Source: Cupriavidus neocaledonicus
GTDB taxonomy: Bacteria > Pseudomonadota > Gammaproteobacteria > Burkholderiales > Burkholderiaceae
Assembly: GCF_000372525.1 (NCBI RefSeq)
Contig: NZ_AQUR01000104.1
Span: 239,200-303,199 of the forward strand
Length of the DNA stretch: 64,000 bases
Direction of reading: 5' to 3'
Shown here: positions 1 through 8,590 of the stretch, piece by piece
How the letters are laid out: each line of letters starts with the position of its first letter
How positions within the stretch are numbered: position 1 is the stretch's first letter
Program-made: the position numbers and the translations under genes
Notes under the pieces: model-generated
The model's database searches: none
Seen by the model: only the letters and a program-made list of their open reading frames with translations
Told to the model about the DNA's origin: nothing

Positions 1-385
1 GCGGCGCCGGGTTGGGTTCCTTGGCGAAGTAGTTGAGCGAATCGTACGAATAACGGTTCAGCGGAAATACCGCGAAATTGCCGTTGGTGGTGATGCGGTC
101 GCGGATATACGGATCCAGGTAGTCGGCCGGCGTGGGGAAATCGCCATCGAAGGTGGTTTCCGGATAGACCTTGACGATGGGGAAATACCATTCGCCCTTG
201 TAGTGCACCACCAGCGGCCGGTTGCTCGACAGCAGCTCGGCGCCCAGGCTGAGCACGAAGATGAAGACGAAGATCACCAGGCTCCAGTAGCCGCGCCGGT
301 TGCGGCGGAAGCGCTGCCAGGCGCGCTGGCGCGGCGAAGGCGAATGCGGCAGGCCGTTGGGTGCCGCGTGCGAGAACGGTTTCAT
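1..385 (-). CDS. yejE: Peptide ABC transporter permease YejE, 5' part only
   Basis: Inner-membrane permease of a Yej-type (microcin C / oligopeptide) ABC importer, pairing with the YejB product encoded just upstream. About 128 codons are visible before the gene runs off the left edge of the window. The product starts MKPFSHAAPNG, has a basic stretch (RQRAWQRFRRNRR, about residues 19-31), one transmembrane helix at about 33-52, and then the long periplasmic loop typical of YejE (a YDSLNYFAKEPNP segment). The ATG at 383-385 overlaps the yejB stop in an ATGA arrangement, implying translational coupling. The permease core domain lies outside the window, so the family call rests on the N-terminus and on the neighbours. 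Confidence 0.85.
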   Translation of the reverse strand, partial: MKPFSHAAPNGLPHSPSPRQRAWQRFRRNRRGYWSLVIFVFIFVLSLGAELLSSNRPLVVHYKGEWYFPIVKVYPETTFDGDFPTPADYLDPYIRDRITTNGNFAVFPLNRYSYDSLNYFAKEPNPAP

Positions 386-1431
386 CGGTGCAAGCCCTCG
401 AAATGGATGCGCGGGTCCACCAGCACGTAGCAGACGTCGGAGATCAGGCGCGTGACCAGCCCGATCAGCGTGAACAGGTAGAGCGTGCCAAGCACCACCG
501 GATAGTCGCGCCGCAGCACCGCCTCATACGAAAGCAGGCCCAGCCCGTCGAGCGAGAACAGCGTCTCGATCAGCAGCGAGCCGGTGAAGAAGGCGCCGAT
601 GAATGCCGCGGGGAAGCCGGTCACCAGCGGAATCAGCGCATTGCGGAACACATGCTTCCACAGCACGCGACGCTCGCCCAGGCCCTTGGCGCGCGCGGTC
701 AGCACGTACTGCTTGCGGATTTCCTCGAGGAAGGCGTTCTTGGTCAGCATGGTCACGACCGCGAAGCTGCCCACCACCGACGCCGTGATCGGCAGCACCA
801 GGTGCCACAGGTAGTCCATCACCTTGCCCATCAGCGACAGCTGCTCCCAGTTGTCGGAAGTCAGCCCGCGCAGCGGGAACCACTGCACGAAGGTGCCGCC
901 GCCGAACACCACCAGCAGCAGCACGCCCAGCACGAAGCCGGGAATGGCATAGCCCACCAGCACGATGACGCTGGTCACCACGTCGAAGCGGCTGCCCGCC
1001 CGGATCGCCTTGGAGATGCCGAGCGGCACCGATATCAGGTAGGTCAGGAAGAAGGTCCACAGGCCCAGGCTGACCGATACCGGCAGCTTGGACTTGACCA
1101 GCTCCCACACGCTGCGGTGCTGGAAATAGCTCTGGCCCAGGTCGAACTGGGCAAAGCGCTTGAGCATCAGGAAGTAGCGCTCCAGCGGCGGCTTGTCGAA
1201 GCCGTAGAGGGCCTGGATCTCCTTGATCTTGTCGGGATCGACGCCGCGCCGCCCGCGGTATTCGGCGCCGCCGCCGCTGGCTTCGCCGGCGCCGCCGCGC
1301 CCTTTCAGCTCCATCATCATCTGTTCGACCGGACCGCCGGGCACGAACTGGATCACGACAAAGGTCAGCGTGATGACCCCGACCAGCGTCGGAATCATCA
1401 GCAGAATGCGTTTGAGCAGATAGGCAAGCAT
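382..1431 (-). CDS. yejB: Peptide ABC transporter permease YejB
   Basis: Inner-membrane permease (binding-protein-dependent transport family) of a Yej-type peptide importer, 349 residues. It begins MLAYLLKRILLMIPTLVGV, the classic first helix of this family. Several further hydrophobic segments follow, then the EAA-type coupling motif around ARAKGLGERRVLWKHVFRNA that contacts the ATPase. It lies 51 bp after yejA and overlaps yejE by four bases, so yejA-yejB-yejE read as one operon; the ATPase yejF would be expected beyond the left edge. A Gly/Ala/Glu-rich insert (about residues 43-60) is longer than in the E. coli protein. In enterobacteria Yej takes up microcin C and peptides; the substrate here is unknown. 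Confidence 0.92.
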   Translation of the reverse strand: MLAYLLKRILLMIPTLVGVITLTFVVIQFVPGGPVEQMMMELKGRGGAGEASGGGAEYRGRRGVDPDKIKEIQALYGFDKPPLERYFLMLKRFAQFDLGQSYFQHRSVWELVKSKLPVSVSLGLWTFFLTYLISVPLGISKAIRAGSRFDVVTSVIVLVGYAIPGFVLGVLLLVVFGGGTFVQWFPLRGLTSDNWEQLSLMGKVMDYLWHLVLPITASVVGSFAVVTMLTKNAFLEEIRKQYVLTARAKGLGERRVLWKHVFRNALIPLVTGFPAAFIGAFFTGSLLIETLFSLDGLGLLSYEAVLRRDYPVVLGTLYLFTLIGLVTRLISDVCYVLVDPRIHFEGLHR

Positions 1432-1482
1432 TGGGGCCGTCTCTTTCCTTGTCCGCGCTGAATACGCCAGCGCCTGAGCGCC

Positions 1483-3390
1483 TCAGCGGGCTTGCGCCTG
1501 CACGTCGGTGCGCCACCAGTGGCTGAGGATCCAGCCTTCCGCCGTGTAGAAATACGGCAGCCGCCCCGGGTACGCCAGCGTCTTGCGGTAGGCGACCCGG
1601 TGCGACGCGCTGTACCAGTTCGGCACGATGTAATAGCCATGCATCAGCACCCGGTCCAGCGCGCGGCCGGCAGTGACCAGCTCCTGGCGGGTATCGGCGC
1701 GCAGCACGTTGTCCACCAGCTTGTCGACCGCCGGCGACTTCAGCCCGAACAGGTTGTCCGAGCCCGGCGTGCCGGCGGCCTCGCTGGAGAAGCGGTCGCG
1801 CAGTTCGTTGCCCGGGCTTTGCGAATCGGGGAAGCGGATCGACACCATGTCGAAGTCGAAGTCTTCGAGCCGCTTCTGGTAGAGCGCGAAATCCGTGGTG
1901 CGCTGGTGCACCTGGATGCCGAGCTTCTCGAGGTTGCGCACGTAGGTGGTGATCACGCGGCTCATGGCGCCGCCGTCGTCGAGGAACTCGAACACCAGCG
2001 GCTCGCCCTTGGCATTGCGCAGCGCGCCGTCGGTATAGGTCCAGCCGGCCTGGGCCAGCAGGCGCCGCGCCAGGCGCAGGTTGTCGCGCAGCGAGCGTGG
2101 CGGCGCGGTGCTGGGCTGGACCACGTCGGGGCCGAACACCTCTGGCGGCAGCTGCGCGCGCAGCGGTTCGAGCAACTGCAGTTCGCCGGGTCCGGGACGG
2201 CCATCGAAGGTGGAGCTGGCCGACAGTTCGCTGTTGGAGAACCAGCTGTCCAGGCGCTTGTAGGCGCCATAGAACAGCTGCCGGTTGAGCCATTCGAAAT
2301 CCAGCGCGAGGATCAGCGCCTGGCGTACGCGCACGTCCTGGAACACCGGCTTGCGCAGGTTCATGACATAGCCCTGCATGCCGGCGCCGTTGCGGTGCGG
2401 GAATTCGGTCTTGAGCAGCTCGCCGTTGCGAAAGCGCGTGCCCTGGTAGCTCTTGGCCCAGTTCTTGGCCTTGTATTCGACGATGGCGTCGAACTCGCCG
2501 GCCTTGAAGGCCTCGAGCCGGGCGGTCTCGTCCTTGTACAGGCGGTAGACCACGCGCGCGAAATTGAAGGTGCCGCGCCGCACCGCAAGGTCCTTGCCCC
2601 AGTACTTCGGGTCGCGCTGGAAGATGATGCCGCGGCCGGCGTCGAAACGCTCGATCAGGTAGGGGCCGCTGGTCACCGGCGGCTCGAAGGTCAGCTTCTC
2701 GAACGGCACCTTGGCGGTCCATTTGCGCGAGAACACCGGCAGCGAGCCGACGATCAGCGGCAGCTCGCGGTTGCGCTGCTTGAAGTCGAAGCGCACGGCG
2801 CGCTCGCCGGTCACGACCACCGCCTTCACGTCGGTGCACATGCTGCGATAGCCGGGGCTCGAGGCCTTGCTCATCAGCATGTCGTAGGAGTACTTGACGT
2901 CCGAGGCCAGCACCGGATCGCCATTGGAAAAACGCGCCTGCGGGCGGATCGTGAACGTGACCGACAGCTCGTCGGGCGCCACCGTGACGTCCTCGGCCAG
3001 CAGGCCGTAGGCGCTGGCGCTTTCGTCGGCGCTGCTGATCAGCAGCGATTCGAACATGAGCGCGTTCAGGCCCGGGGCCGAGGTGCCCTTGAGCGTGAAC
3101 GGGTTGAACTTGTCGAAACTGGTGCGCCGGTCAGGATTAGCGAGCGTCAGCGTGCCGCCGACCGGCGCGTTGGGATTGGCGTAATCGAAGTGCGAGAAAT
3201 TCGGCTGGTACTTGAGGTCCCCATGCAGCGCAAAGCCATGCGCCGCCCATGCCGGATCAGAAAAGAGCGAGACCCCCGCCGCCAGCGCCAGCGCCGGCGC
3301 CAGCTTCATTGCCGCCCAACCACGCAGTACTGCATCCCGCCGGAAGCACTGCCATGCCACCTGAAGCGGCCAACGTGCTTGAATAGGCAT
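1483..3390 (-). CDS. yejA: Extracellular solute-binding protein YejA (family 5)
   Basis: Periplasmic peptide-binding protein (SBP_bac_5 family) that delivers ligand to YejB/YejE, 635 residues. I chose the ATG at 3390 because GGAGGA lies ten bases upstream; the longer reading to 3414 lacks this support. The N-terminus has an unusually long, basic n-region before the hydrophobic signal core (MKLAPALALAAGVSLF, ending near PAWA). The mature part has typical family-5 features: ANPDRRTSFDKFNPFTLKG near the start, RPQARFSNGDPVLASDVKYS in the lobe I region, and YRKTLAYPGRLPYFYTAEGW near the end. It is the first gene of the yej operon and diverges from fabI across about 210 bp. An ATG at 3309 is a possible alternative start, giving a conventional signal peptide. 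Confidence 0.9.
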   Translation of the reverse strand: MPIQARWPLQVAWQCFRRDAVLRGWAAMKLAPALALAAGVSLFSDPAWAAHGFALHGDLKYQPNFSHFDYANPNAPVGGTLTLANPDRRTSFDKFNPFTLKGTSAPGLNALMFESLLISSADESASAYGLLAEDVTVAPDELSVTFTIRPQARFSNGDPVLASDVKYSYDMLMSKASSPGYRSMCTDVKAVVVTGERAVRFDFKQRNRELPLIVGSLPVFSRKWTAKVPFEKLTFEPPVTSGPYLIERFDAGRGIIFQRDPKYWGKDLAVRRGTFNFARVVYRLYKDETARLEAFKAGEFDAIVEYKAKNWAKSYQGTRFRNGELLKTEFPHRNGAGMQGYVMNLRKPVFQDVRVRQALILALDFEWLNRQLFYGAYKRLDSWFSNSELSASSTFDGRPGPGELQLLEPLRAQLPPEVFGPDVVQPSTAPPRSLRDNLRLARRLLAQAGWTYTDGALRNAKGEPLVFEFLDDGGAMSRVITTYVRNLEKLGIQVHQRTTDFALYQKRLEDFDFDMVSIRFPDSQSPGNELRDRFSSEAAGTPGSDNLFGLKSPAVDKLVDNVLRADTRQELVTAGRALDRVLMHGYYIVPNWYSASHRVAYRKTLAYPGRLPYFYTAEGWILSHWWRTDVQAQAR

Positions 3391-3599
3391 CCTGTTGGAT
3401 TCCTCCACTGTCACCTGTGGGGCCCGGCGTTCTGCGGCCGGGCCAAGTATGAGACAATTTTACATGCGTCCGGGGTGGCCCCAGCCATCCGGACATTCCC
3501 TCTGCGCGGCGCAATAAAAGGGCCGCAGGACAGCCCGGCACCCGCACCGCCGCACGGCGGACGCACGAAGCGTGCCTGATACACCACCTTGGAGAATTT
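3391..3599. promoter_or_regulatory. Divergent yejA/fabI intergenic region
   Basis: These 209 bp must hold the promoters of both yejA (leftward) and fabI (rightward). An inverted repeat with 8-bp arms (3421-3428 GGCCCGGC and 3437-3444 GCCGGGCC, 8-nt loop) lies near the yejA start and could be an operator or a leader hairpin. I cannot pick out a convincing -35/-10 pair on either strand. A GGAG sequence a few bases before 3600 serves fabI. Confidence 0.4.
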
Positions 3600-4388
3600 A
3601 TGGGATTTCTGGCAGGTAAGCGGATCCTGATCACCGGCTTGCTTTCGAACCGCTCGATCGCCTACGGCATTGCCTCGGCGTGCAAGCGCGAAGGCGCCGA
3701 ACTGGCCTTCACCTACGTCGGCGAACGGTTCAAGGACCGGATCAGCGACTTTGCCAAGGAATTCGGCAGCGACCTGGTGTTCGAATGCGACGTCGGCAGC
3801 GACGAGCAGATTGCCGCCACCTTTGCCGCACTGGGCCAGCGCTGGGAGAAGTTCGACGGCCTGGTGCATTCGATCGGCTTCGCGCCGCGTGAGGCGATTG
3901 CCGGCGATTTCCTCGACGGCCTGTCGCGCGAAGGCTTCCGCATCGCCCACGACATTTCCGCGTACAGCTTCCCGGCACTGGCCAAGGCCGCCCTGCCGCT
4001 GCTGTCGGACAAGGCCTCGCTGCTGACGCTGACCTACCTGGGTGCCGAACGCGTGGTCCCCAACTACAACACCATGGGCCTGGCCAAGGCCTCGCTGGAA
4101 GCGAGCGTGCGCTACCTGGCCGCCTCGGTCGGCCCGCGCGGGATCCGTGCCAACGGCATCTCGGCCGGCCCGATCAAGACCCTGGCCGCTTCCGGCATCA
4201 AGGGCTTCGGCAAGCTGCTCGGCCATTTCGAGCAAGCCGCGCCGCTGCGCCGCAATGTCACCATCGAAGAAGTCGGCAACGTCGCGGCCTTCCTGCTGTC
4301 GGACCTCGCCAGCGGCGTGACGGGTGAGATCACCTATGTCGACGGCGGCTTCAACGTGGTCGGCGCGAGCGTCGCGGACGCGGAATAA
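3600..4388 (+). CDS. fabI: Enoyl-[acyl-carrier-protein] reductase (NADH) FabI
   Basis: Catalyses the last step of each fatty-acid elongation cycle in the cytoplasm, reducing trans-2-enoyl-ACP with NADH. It has 262 residues, the usual FabI length. The N-terminal ITGLLSNRSIAYGIA (about residues 11-25) is the FabI version of the SDR dinucleotide site. The catalytic residues Tyr146, Tyr156 and Lys163 fall at the same positions as in the E. coli enzyme (TYLGAERVVPNYNTMGLAK). Gly93, where triclosan-resistance substitutions are known in E. coli, is the usual glycine. The gene stands alone, with its own terminator 22 bp downstream. Confidence 0.97.
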   Translation: MGFLAGKRILITGLLSNRSIAYGIASACKREGAELAFTYVGERFKDRISDFAKEFGSDLVFECDVGSDEQIAATFAALGQRWEKFDGLVHSIGFAPREAIAGDFLDGLSREGFRIAHDISAYSFPALAKAALPLLSDKASLLTLTYLGAERVVPNYNTMGLAKASLEASVRYLAASVGPRGIRANGISAGPIKTLAASGIKGFGKLLGHFEQAAPLRRNVTIEEVGNVAAFLLSDLASGVTGEITYVDGGFNVVGASVADAE

Positions 4389-4410
4389 ATCCGCCGCCGG
4401 CAACATGCGC

Positions 4411-4449
4411 AGTAAAAAGGGGGTGCCGGTATGGCACCCCCTTTTTACT
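4411..4449. terminator. Bidirectional Rho-independent terminator
   Basis: A perfect 17-bp stem (4411-4427 with 4433-4449, 5-nt loop) combines a GC-rich core with A-run/T-run ends, so it works on either strand. It separates the convergent fabI and MFS transporter genes. Confidence 0.92.
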
Positions 4450-4480
4450 TGGGATCCGACGCGGCGCGCACGCCCGCGTG

Positions 4481-5722
4481 CTACGCCGCGGCGGGGACGC
4501 GCCGCTCCATGCTCAGCATCGACCAGGCATAGATCACCAGCCCGCCGAGCGCCAGCAGCAGGCCGACCCAGCCGGTCGATTCCCAGCCAAAGCCGGCCGC
4601 AATGGTCAGCCCGCCCAGCCACGCGCCCAGCGCATTGGCCAGATTGAAGGCCGAATGGTTGAGGGCCGCGGCCAGCGTCTGGGCATCGCCGGCGACGTCC
4701 ATCAGCCGGATCTGCAGCGCCGGGCCCAGCGCCACGGCGGTGCCCACCAGCAGCACATTGAAGGCCGCCAGCCACGCATGCGACGCGGTAAGGGTAAAGG
4801 CGCCCAGCACCAGCGCGGTCCACGCCAGCACCCCGCCCACCGTGGGCATCAGCGCCTTGTCGGCCAGCCTGGCACCAGCGAGGTTGCCCGCCACCATGCC
4901 GATGCCGAACAGCGCCAGCACCACCGGGATGCCGGCCGCCGGCATGTGCGCCAGCTCCAGCATGGTCGGCTTGATATAGCTGAACACCGAGAACATGCCG
5001 CCAAACCCGATCGCGCCGATGCCCAGCGTCAGCCACACCTGCTTGCGCGCGAGCGCCGACAGCTCGCGCAGCGGGCTGGCACGCCGGTCGGCCGGCACGA
5101 ACGGCACCCAGCGCCATACCAGCAGCGCCGTCAGCGCGCCAAGCGCGCCCACGATGACGAAGGCCGAACGCCAGCCCAGCCAGGTGCCGACCGCGGCGGC
5201 GATCGGCACGCCGACCAGCGTGGCGGTGGTCAGGCCCAGCATCACCAGACCCACCGCCTGCGCGCGCCGCTCGCGCGGCACCAGGCTGGCCGCGACCAGC
5301 GCCGCTACGCCGAAGTACGTACCGTGCGGAAAGCCCGTAAGCAGGCGCGCCACCATCATCGACAGGTATGACGGCGCCAGCGCGCTGGCGATATTGCCGG
5401 CGGCAAACACCGCCATCAGGGCGATCAGCAGGTTGCGCCGCGGCCAGCGTGCGCCCAGCACTGCCAGCAACGGGGCGCCAACGACCACGCCGAGCGCATA
5501 GGCGCTGATCAGGTGGCCGGCTTGCGGGATCGAGATGCCGAGGTCGGTCGCGGCGTCGGGCAGCAGGCCCATGATGACGAACTCGCCGGTGCCGATGGCG
5601 AAGCTGCCGACGCCGAGCGCCAGCAACGGCAGCGGACCGGACGGGTTGTGAGCGCGGGAAGACGGGGAAGCATCGGCGCCGCGGTCAGGATCCGCGGCGG
5701 ATTGTGCATGTGGGGCGGCCAT
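4481..5722 (-). CDS. MFS transporter, AraJ/YdhP-like (DHA1 type)
   Basis: Predicted 12-helix inner-membrane proton-driven exporter, 413 residues. After a polar N-terminal tail of about 30 residues comes LGVGSFAIGTGEFVIMGLLP, a signature start of the AraJ/YdhP arabinose/purine efflux group. The cytoplasmic loop-2 motif appears as GARWPRRNLL (about residues 90-99), and GFPHGTYFGVAALVAASLVP matches the fifth-helix region of that group. Substrate cannot be read from sequence; homologues export sugars, nucleosides or drugs. It is monocistronic and convergent with fabI. The Shine-Dalgarno before the chosen ATG is weak, so the start could lie somewhat further in. Confidence 0.85.
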   Translation of the reverse strand: MAAPHAQSAADPDRGADASPSSRAHNPSGPLPLLALGVGSFAIGTGEFVIMGLLPDAATDLGISIPQAGHLISAYALGVVVGAPLLAVLGARWPRRNLLIALMAVFAAGNIASALAPSYLSMMVARLLTGFPHGTYFGVAALVAASLVPRERRAQAVGLVMLGLTTATLVGVPIAAAVGTWLGWRSAFVIVGALGALTALLVWRWVPFVPADRRASPLRELSALARKQVWLTLGIGAIGFGGMFSVFSYIKPTMLELAHMPAAGIPVVLALFGIGMVAGNLAGARLADKALMPTVGGVLAWTALVLGAFTLTASHAWLAAFNVLLVGTAVALGPALQIRLMDVAGDAQTLAAALNHSAFNLANALGAWLGGLTIAAGFGWESTGWVGLLLALGGLVIYAWSMLSMERRVPAAA

Positions 5723-5849
5723 GTACAGGATTTGCAGGGTTCAACGAAATGCCGCCCGCTGACGGGCGAGGTAGTCCTCGCCTCTGCTCGATCCAGCGTG
5801 CTCCTGTGCGGCGCGCAGGCCGTATTGTGCGGCAAAAACGCGAATCCTG

Positions 5850-5893
5850 CCGGCACCTCGCCGGCACCTCGCCGGCACCTCGCCGACACCTCG
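5850..5893. repeat. Four tandem copies of an 11-bp unit
   Basis: CCGGCACCTCG is repeated at 5850, 5861 and 5872, with a fourth copy at 5883 differing by one base (CCGACACCTCG). It lies in the 203-bp gap between the divergently ended MFS gene and the end of the channel gene, and nothing else recognisable is in that gap. The 11-bp period is close to one helical turn. Confidence 0.9.
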
Positions 5894-5925
5894 GCGGAAC
5901 CAGGCCGGGGCGCGGCAATCTGGCG

Positions 5926-6375
5926 CTATGGCCCGCCGTCCCGTCCCGGCCCGGCCAGGTTGTACTTGACCACGTCCAGCACTGCCGCGGTCATCACGGA
6001 ACTGGAGACACCGAACATCAGGATGCCGTTGGCCGCCTCCAGCGGCCCCAGCAGTCGCCACGTGGGCGACATGACGATATCTCCGTAGCCCAGCGTGGCA
6101 AAGTTGACTCCCGAGTGATACAGCGCCGTAGCAAAATCGCCGAACTCGCCCAGCACCATGAAGAGCATGGCCCAGATCGCCATCTGGACGAAGTTGCCGA
6201 ACAGGGTCATCACCATCACCACCGTCAGCAGCAGGATCTCCTGGCCCATCGATATGCCTGCCTGCCGCGCATGCTTGAAGCGTACGTAGTAGCGCAGGCA
6301 GACGGCCACAAACACCGCCTGCAACAGCAGGCAGACCAGCATCACGGGTAGGCCGACCGCCAGGTTGTGCAGCAT
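5926..6375 (-). CDS. Small potassium-channel-like protein (ion channel 2 family)
   Basis: Predicted inner-membrane ion channel subunit of 149 residues. Hydrophobic segments are at about 8-28, 46-76 and 114-134. Between the last two lies a pore loop with TLGYGD at 94-99, the potassium selectivity filter signature (compare TVGYGD in KcsA). No RCK, cyclic-nucleotide or other regulatory domain follows; the protein ends 15 residues after the last helix. The ATG at 6375 is preferred over an upstream one because AAGGGGG precedes it and it starts 11 bp after the DUF2955 stop. It is the last gene of a five-gene efflux-type operon, an unusual partner for such a channel. Ion selectivity is inferred from the filter only. 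Confidence 0.82.
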   Translation of the reverse strand: MLHNLAVGLPVMLVCLLLQAVFVAVCLRYYVRFKHARQAGISMGQEILLLTVVMVMTLFGNFVQMAIWAMLFMVLGEFGDFATALYHSGVNFATLGYGDIVMSPTWRLLGPLEAANGILMFGVSSSVMTAAVLDVVKYNLAGPGRDGGP

Positions 6376-6386
6376 GATCGCCCCCT

Positions 6387-7436
6387 TCAGCCGGACCACT
6401 GCCGCGCGCCGCGCGGCTGGTCGAGCCACGCGACCATCAGCCACGCATACAACGTAACGCCGACAAACAGGCCCATGCGCACGGCAAAGGCGATGTAGAT
6501 GTCTTTCCCGGCGGCGCTGTCCTGCACGGACTGGCCCAGCAGGATGATCAGCGTCACCAGGGTATTGACCCAAAAGCCTGGCGGGTACCGCGAGGGGCTC
6601 AGGCCATACAGCTTGCGCCCCAGCAATAGGCCGAACAGCAGCATCCACAGGAAATACATCCACAAATGCACGAACAGGCTGAGCGCGCCCCAGAACAGGA
6701 CCGCCAGCACACCGCCAAGCAGGGTCGAGCCCAGCAGTTCCCGCCCCGCGCCGCGGGCCGAGGTAGTGCAGGTTTGCCGGCCCAGCGTCGCCGCCTTCAT
6801 GATGATCGGCAGGTACGCCGCGGGATCGTTCAGCGTCAGCAGGAATGCCGGCATGACCACCAGCGCGGCGCGCAGTGCAATCCGGGCGGCCTGGTCTTCC
6901 GGCAGGTCCGCCGGTGCGGGCGGGGCGCTTGCGCCAGCGGGTTCGGGAAACAGCCAGTGCCCAAGCGCCAGCGCCACCAGGGCGACCAGCAGCCCCTTGA
7001 CCAGCGCTTCGATGACCGTGACCGCCAGGCCGAAATCAACGGTGCCCGCCGCTGAAATCATGGTCAGCCCCACCACCAGGAAGGTCGACACCAGGCCGTT
7101 GCCGCCGCGCAATCCGTAGCGAAAGGCCAGGAACAGGAGCAGGCCGACCAGCAGCACGCCGCTGGCGGGGTAATAGCGCAGCAGGGGGACCAGCAGCAGG
7201 CCGGTGCCCGTGGTGAGCATTACCACCAGCGCCAGGCCCAGCCCGGCCCGGGGCGACATCGGGCGGTTGAGGGTGGCCAGCAGGAACACCCCTAGCACCG
7301 GCGCGACCATGGGCACCGGCAGGGCCAGTCCAAAGCTGGTCGCCAGGCACAGCGCCGTGCCGCTGGCCAGGCGCAGGCAACGCTGGCTACGTGGATCGCG
7401 CGCGGGCAATGCCGGCGCCCGGCTGTCAGTAGACAT
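6387..7436 (-). CDS. DUF2955 / FUSC-like inner-membrane protein
   Basis: Predicted polytopic inner-membrane protein of 349 residues with roughly ten hydrophobic segments and almost no soluble domain. The start LASGTALCLATSFGLALP and the segment FLATLNRPMSPRAGLGLAL resemble the DUF2955 family, which is distantly related to the FUSC/AaeB aromatic-acid exporters. Its gene overlaps the end of the HlyD-type gene by 11 bp, so adaptor and membrane component are almost certainly co-translated, as in AaeA/AaeB-type pumps. It is the likely transporting subunit of the tripartite system encoded here. The substrate is unknown; hydroxylated aromatic acids are a guess by analogy with AaeAB. Confidence 0.8.
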   Translation of the reverse strand: MSTDSRAPALPARDPRSQRCLRLASGTALCLATSFGLALPVPMVAPVLGVFLLATLNRPMSPRAGLGLALVVMLTTGTGLLLVPLLRYYPASGVLLVGLLLFLAFRYGLRGGNGLVSTFLVVGLTMISAAGTVDFGLAVTVIEALVKGLLVALVALALGHWLFPEPAGASAPPAPADLPEDQAARIALRAALVVMPAFLLTLNDPAAYLPIIMKAATLGRQTCTTSARGAGRELLGSTLLGGVLAVLFWGALSLFVHLWMYFLWMLLFGLLLGRKLYGLSPSRYPPGFWVNTLVTLIILLGQSVQDSAAGKDIYIAFAVRMGLFVGVTLYAWLMVAWLDQPRGARQWSG

Positions 7437-8580
7437 AGGATAGCCAGCTCATCAGGTACAGGAACAACCGGCCAAGCGGATTGAGCGGATTGCCCTCGGT
7501 CGGAAACGCCATGACTTCGGCCTGCCCGCCCACGCGAATGCCGCGCAGCGCGGCCAGCTCGCCGCGGTCGAACTCGACAATGACCGGGAAGCGTTGCGCC
7601 GGGCGCAGCCAGTCACGACTGTTCTGCACCGTCGGCAAGCTGCCCGGCGGCGTGCTCGGACCGACGTTGACGCCGTAGCCGACGCTGCGCACCCGGCCTT
7701 CGAAGACCCTGCCCGGCAAGACGTCCAGCACGATGGCAACCGGCGTGCCGGCCTCGACACGGCCGAGGTTGTTTTCGGTCATTTCGGCGCTGACCCAGAC
7801 ATCATGGATGGCGATCAGCGTCATGACCGGATTGCCGGCCGCGGCGAACTGGCCGACATCGGTGCGCAGGTCGGTGACCAGCCCGGCGGCGCGCGCCCGC
7901 ACCTGCGTATTGGCTAGGTCCAGTTCGGCTTTTTCCAGCGCCGAGGCGGCGCTGCGCAGCTTGGCGTTGTCTTCGTCGCTGCCGCCCTGCTGCTCGCGCG
8001 CACGCTGGACCTCGGCCCTGGCGGCGGCGACCTGGCTGACGGCCTGCTCCAGGCTGGCGCGCGCCATCTCGAGGCGCCGCAGCGAGATGGTGCCGGGGTC
8101 CTCGCTGTACAGCCGCTCCAGACGCTCGCTATCCTGCCGCGCCTTGACTTCGTTGGCACGGGCCGCGCGCAGCGACGCCTGCGCCGACTCGATGCCTGCC
8201 GTGCTGGCGCCGATCTGCCGGCGCGTCGACTCCAGCTCGGCGCGGGCACGGTCCACCGCGATGCGGTATTGCTGCGGATCCACCTCGAACAGCACCGTGC
8301 CCGCCGCCACGTCCTGGTTGTTGCGCACATGCACCTTGGTCACGCGGCCGGACACTTCCGCGGCCACCGGCACCACGAAGGCCTGCAGCCGCGCCTGTTG
8401 CGTGTATGGGGTCAGGCGGTCGGCCAGCAGGTACCAGGCGAGGCTGAGCACAATTAGCAGCAGCACCCAGCGCACGCCCTTCTTTGACGTGTCGGCTGCG
8501 GGCGGCGGCGGCGGCGGCGGCGGCGGCGCGGGGGTCGGCGTAACCGTCGGCGCCGCGGAGGGCTGGGGGGTGTCGTTCAT
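7426..8580 (-). CDS. HlyD/EmrA-type periplasmic adaptor protein
   Basis: Membrane-fusion protein joining an inner-membrane pump to an outer-membrane channel, 384 residues from the ATG at 8580. The N-terminus is a low-complexity Pro/Thr/Ala tail with nine consecutive prolines (residues 19-27), then a single membrane anchor (about 37-53). A biotinyl-lipoyl half-motif (PVAAEVSGRVTKVHVRNNQ), a long coiled-coil hairpin rich in Arg/Ala/Glu (ARAELESTRRQIGAST onward) and a second lipoyl half (VRARAAGLVTDLRTDVGQFA) follow. A longer reading upstream would run into the outer-membrane factor gene. It starts 10 bp after that gene and overlaps the DUF2955 gene. Confidence 0.92.
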   Translation of the reverse strand: MNDTPQPSAAPTVTPTPAPPPPPPPPPAADTSKKGVRWVLLLIVLSLAWYLLADRLTPYTQQARLQAFVVPVAAEVSGRVTKVHVRNNQDVAAGTVLFEVDPQQYRIAVDRARAELESTRRQIGASTAGIESAQASLRAARANEVKARQDSERLERLYSEDPGTISLRRLEMARASLEQAVSQVAAARAEVQRAREQQGGSDEDNAKLRSAASALEKAELDLANTQVRARAAGLVTDLRTDVGQFAAAGNPVMTLIAIHDVWVSAEMTENNLGRVEAGTPVAIVLDVLPGRVFEGRVRSVGYGVNVGPSTPPGSLPTVQNSRDWLRPAQRFPVIVEFDRGELAALRGIRVGGQAEVMAFPTEGNPLNPLGRLFLYLMSWLSYVY

Positions 8581-8590
8581 CGGCACTCGC

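Noticed and set aside
3309..3414. Alternative starts for yejA at 3414 and 3309
   Set aside because: 3414 has no ribosome site and 3309 has none either, while 3390 has GGAGGA at suitable spacing; 3309 remains possible.
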